The position numbers and the translations under genes are program-made. Below the pieces are notes generated by a model, which saw nothing but the letters and a program-made list of their open reading frames with translations, did not search any database and was not told where the DNA came from. From Thiotrichales bacterium (GTDB lineage: Bacteria; Pseudomonadota; Gammaproteobacteria; Thiomicrospirales; Thiomicrospiraceae), in assembly GCA_027036095.1 (NCBI GenBank), contig JALVTA010000094.1, forward strand, positions 1-8,042: a DNA stretch of 8,042 bases. The letters run 5' to 3'. Positions within the stretch are counted from its first letter, which is position 1. Each line of letters starts with the position of its first letter. Below are positions 6,570-8,042 of this stretch, one piece after another.

Positions 6570-6587
6570 CCCCGCGCGGGGTTTTTT
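6570..6587 (+). terminator. Rho-independent terminator of the pst operon
   Basis: The palindrome CCCCGCGCGGGG (6570-6581) is followed directly by six T residues (6582-6587), 31 nt after the pstB stop. It can fold as a 4-bp GC stem with a GCGC loop. Alternatively AACCC (6563-6567) can pair with GGGTT at the far side. This is the clearest intrinsic terminator in the window. Confidence 0.85.
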
Positions 6588-6621
6588 GCCATCATCGGGC
6601 CGCAAGGGGGAGAAGGGAGCC

Positions 6622-7317
6622 ATGAATACGCGCGTGCCACCGGTGGATCCGAATTTTTTCGATCAGCCGCCGCTTCGTCTGGCGGTGGCGCTGCTGGGCA
6701 AGCTGGTGTGCCGGCAGGTGGAAGGTATCTGGCTGGCCTGCCGCATCATTGAGACGGAAGCCTACTATATTGATGAGAAGGGGTCCCACTCTTCGCTGGG
6801 ACGCACCCCCAGCCGCGAGGCCATGTTCATGCCGGCCGGCACCATCTACATGTACTACAGCCGCGGCAAGCCGTCGCTCAATGTGAGCGCCCGGGGCGAG
6901 GGCAATGCGGTGCTCATCAAGTCGGGCGTGGCCGAGACGCGCCATCCGGCGGCGCTGGCATTGATGCGCGCCGGGCTGGGGCGGGACAGGCCGGAGGAAA
7001 AACTCTGCTCCGGCCAGACGCTGCTGTGCCAGGCGCTGCATCTTGCGGTGGAGGACTGGCGCGGTCATCAGTTCGACCCGGATGTGTTCTACATCGGCGA
7101 TGACGGCTACCGGCCTGAGCAGGTGGTGCAGACCATGCGGCTGGGTATCGCGCCCCAGCGGGATGCGCACCTGCCCTACCGGTTCGTGGACGCAGCCTTT
7201 GCCCGGCAGGCGACGCAGAACCCCATGAAACGCACGGCGGTGGCCGGACGGGACTATCGCATCATGCCGCTGGAGGCGGCGCTGCAACTGAAAGAGGAGC
7301 ACGGACATGGGCATTGA
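6622..7317 (+). CDS. DNA-3-methyladenine glycosylase, AAG/MPG type
   Basis: Base-excision repair enzyme that removes alkylated purines such as 3-methyladenine by hydrolysing the N-glycosidic bond. The 231-residue product matches the AAG fold of human MPG, not E. coli Tag or AlkA. Catalytic Glu is E46 in ETEAYY (human E125), with Y48 (Y127), H56 in GSHSS (H136) and N87 in LNVSARG (N169). GRTPSREAMFMPAGTIYMYY and CSGQTLLCQALHL are also family segments. Human R182 seems replaced by K100. The tail EEHGHGH is His-rich. The ATG at 6622 follows a purine-rich Shine-Dalgarno stretch (6604-6619). The frame stays open upstream to 6535, but that part runs through the pstB terminator. Only 34 nt separate the T-tract from the ATG and I see no clear promoter, so expression may depend on readthrough or a weak promoter. 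Confidence 0.93.
   Translation: MNTRVPPVDPNFFDQPPLRLAVALLGKLVCRQVEGIWLACRIIETEAYYIDEKGSHSSLGRTPSREAMFMPAGTIYMYYSRGKPSLNVSARGEGNAVLIKSGVAETRHPAALALMRAGLGRDRPEEKLCSGQTLLCQALHLAVEDWRGHQFDPDVFYIGDDGYRPEQVVQTMRLGIAPQRDAHLPYRFVDAAFARQATQNPMKRTAVAGRDYRIMPLEAALQLKEEHGHGH
7294..7299 (+). promoter_or_regulatory. Ribosome binding site for the 32-codon microprotein gene
   Basis: GAGGAG lies within the end of the glycosylase gene, 7 nt before the ATG at 7307. It is good Shine-Dalgarno sequence at ideal spacing and is the main evidence that the small frame is translated. Confidence 0.55.
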
Positions 7318-7405
7318 GCACGGCATCAGCTGGTGGTGGTGGCTCGTTGCATGGATGGGTGTGGCGCTGGTGGTATGGGGCCTGTATCGCCTGCTGACCC
7401 GCTGA
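7307..7405 (+). CDS. Putative 32-residue single-pass membrane microprotein
   Basis: I do not recognise a family. The frame begins with ATG inside the glycosylase gene (11-nt overlap, different frame), after GAGGAG at ideal spacing, and ends in TGA at 7403-7405. The product starts MGIEHGIS, then has four consecutive Trp (residues 9-12) and a hydrophobic stretch to about residue 27 (VALVVWGLY), ending RLLTR. This is one TM helix with a Trp belt at one face and two Arg at the C-terminus. By the positive-inside rule the C-terminus should be cytoplasmic. Overlapping placement suggests translational coupling to the glycosylase. Small Trp-rich TM peptides often attach to larger membrane complexes, but nothing here names a partner. 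Being short, the frame could be fortuitous, though the ribosome site and clean amphipathic layout argue for a gene. Confidence 0.55.
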   Translation: MGIEHGISWWWWLVAWMGVALVVWGLYRLLTR

Positions 7406-7413
7406 TTCTTATA

Positions 7414-7454
7414 TGTGTAAAAGCAATTTCTATGATTGTGTAAACATAATTTAC
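7414..7454 (+). repeat. Tandem 16-bp repeat, possible operator upstream of the PhnD-like gene
   Basis: TGTGTAAAAGCAATTT (7414-7429) and TGTGTAAACATAATTT (7437-7452) match at 13 of 16 positions and start 23 bp apart, about two helical turns. The second copy contains a perfect dyad, GTAAA-N5-TTTAC (7440-7454); the first keeps GTAAA-N5-TTT. They lie in an AT-rich stretch that stands out from the GC-rich surroundings, in the only sizeable intergenic gap before the lipoprotein gene. CATAAT (7445-7450), a 5 of 6 match to a -10, lies inside the second copy but has no convincing -35. A repressor or activator site is inferred. Confidence 0.45.
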
Positions 7455-7505
7455 TTACTTCGGCTGCAGAAATTTCGTACAGTGAGGTAGAGCAAAGGTG
7501 CGAAT

Positions 7506-7523
7506 ATGGATCACGCAGGGTGA
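7506..7523 (+). CDS. Possible five-codon leader ORF (MDHAG) coupled to the PhnD-like gene
   Basis: ATG-GAT-CAC-GCA-GGG-TGA. The ATG has AAAGG (7494-7498) at a 7-nt spacing, the best Shine-Dalgarno in this leader. Its TGA stop overlaps the downstream GTG start as GTGA. The lipoprotein GTG itself has no good ribosome site, so translation may depend on ribosomes ending here and restarting. It could also be fortuitous. Confidence 0.35.
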   Translation: MDHAG

Positions 7524-8042
7524 AAACGACGGGACTTCTGGCCATTGCGGGCCTGCTGATGCTGGCGGGCTGCGGAGATCAGCGGCGGGGCGCGCCGGAG
7601 CTGGCCTATGCCGACCGGCCGCCTGTGCAGGCAAAGGTCTATGTCTTCGCCATCCATCCCCTCTACAGCCCGGGACGCCTGTTCGAGAAGTTCACCCCCA
7701 TCATCAACTACCTCAACCAGCAGTTTGACGGCTTCAGCCTGCGGCTGGAAGCCTCTCGCGACTATCCCGCATTTGACGTGAAGATTCGTGCCGAAAGGCC
7801 CGATTTTATTGTTCCCAACCCATTTGAAACGCTGATTGGCCTCAAGCATCATTACCACGTGCATGCCAAGGTAGACAATGACGAAGTGTTCCGTGGCATC
7901 ATTCTGGTGCGTAAGGCTGATTCTGTCCGTCGGGTGACTGATCTCAAGGGTGCTACTATTGCCGCGCCCGGCCCGACGGCGCTGGCGGCGACCATGATGC
8001 CCAAGTATTTTCTCCATACGCACGGGCTCGACGTGCGCCGAG
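7520..8042 (+). CDS. PhnD-like periplasmic substrate-binding lipoprotein (3' end outside window)
   Basis: Substrate-binding protein of the phosphate/phosphite/phosphonate (PhnD-like) ABC type, or a periplasmic sensor built on that fold. 174 codons are present and the frame runs off the edge. It starts at GTG 7520 with a lipoprotein signal MKTTGLLAIAGLLMLAGC; the lipobox LAGC puts the lipidated Cys at residue 18. Residue +2 is Gly, compatible with outer-membrane sorting in enterics. Then come AIHPLYSPGRLFEKFTPIIN, PDFIVPNPFETL and a domain-1 end DLKGATIAAPGPTALAAT, the usual PhnD-like pattern. No in-frame ATG exists between the preceding stop and the lipobox. No Pho box is visible upstream. 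Codons after about 7790 look less GC-rich than in the pst genes. The ligand is unknown, and what follows (permease, kinase or cyclase) would decide transporter versus sensor. Confidence 0.82.
   Translation, partial: MKTTGLLAIAGLLMLAGCGDQRRGAPELAYADRPPVQAKVYVFAIHPLYSPGRLFEKFTPIINYLNQQFDGFSLRLEASRDYPAFDVKIRAERPDFIVPNPFETLIGLKHHYHVHAKVDNDEVFRGIILVRKADSVRRVTDLKGATIAAPGPTALAATMMPKYFLHTHGLDVRR

Noticed and set aside
6535..6621. Upstream extension of the glycosylase gene to 6535
   Set aside because: The extra codons run through the pstB terminator palindrome and T-tract, and the family's N-terminus is fully covered from ATG 6622.
7413..7454. Pho box upstream of the PhnD-like gene
   Set aside because: The repeat period is 23 bp, not a multiple of 11, and the units (TGTGTAAA) lack the TGTCA core.
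6592..7545. Reverse-strand open frame of 317 codons across the glycosylase, microprotein and lipoprotein leader
   Set aside because: It is a shadow of the glycosylase gene. The product shows no domain and the frame crosses the AT-rich intergenic region without any start context.
7498..7728. Forward frame beginning GTG 7498 (76 codons) as the gene after the AT-rich region
   Set aside because: It is out of frame with the lipoprotein signal and PhnD-like motifs, which lie in the frame starting at GTG 7520. Its product is a generic GC-rich translation.

Overview
The window holds one almost complete phosphate-starvation module from a GC-rich proteobacterium, most likely a gammaproteobacterium. 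PhoB keeps exactly the residue numbering of the E. coli protein (D53, T83, K105), and PstS, PstC, PstA and PstB all align with the enterobacterial type. I cannot name the genus. All genes are on the + strand and tightly packed. The reverse strand carries only shadow frames.

Layout: phoU (5' end outside the window) - phoB - phoR (overlapping phoB, probable TTG start) - Pho-box promoter overlapping the end of phoR - pstS - 140-nt intercistronic region with three stem-loops - pstC - pstA - pstB (overlapping starts and stops) - strong intrinsic terminator - AAG-type 3-methyladenine DNA glycosylase - overlapping 32-codon membrane microprotein gene - about 100 nt of AT-rich DNA with a repeated dyad - start of a PhnD-like substrate-binding lipoprotein gene that runs off the right edge.

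How it works together: PstS captures phosphate in the periplasm, PstC and PstA form the channel and PstB powers it. The transporter also signals phosphate sufficiency through PhoU to the PhoR kinase. When phosphate is low, PhoR phosphorylates PhoB, which binds the 11-bp-phased half-sites in front of pstS. Here phoU lies upstream with phoBR instead of following pstB as in E. coli, so regulators and transporter form two adjoining transcription units.

The most unusual feature is PstC. Its first periplasmic loop carries an insert of about 87 residues, very acidic, with an internal 27-residue duplication. The partner PstS is unusually basic (49 K+R against 27 D+E in the mature protein), which suggests electrostatic docking. 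Other points worth a second look are the three hairpins between pstS and pstC, the 32-residue Trp-rich membrane microprotein, and a five-codon leader ORF whose stop overlaps the GTG start of the PhnD-like lipoprotein. I saw no tRNA, rRNA, CRISPR array, insertion sequence or integrase.
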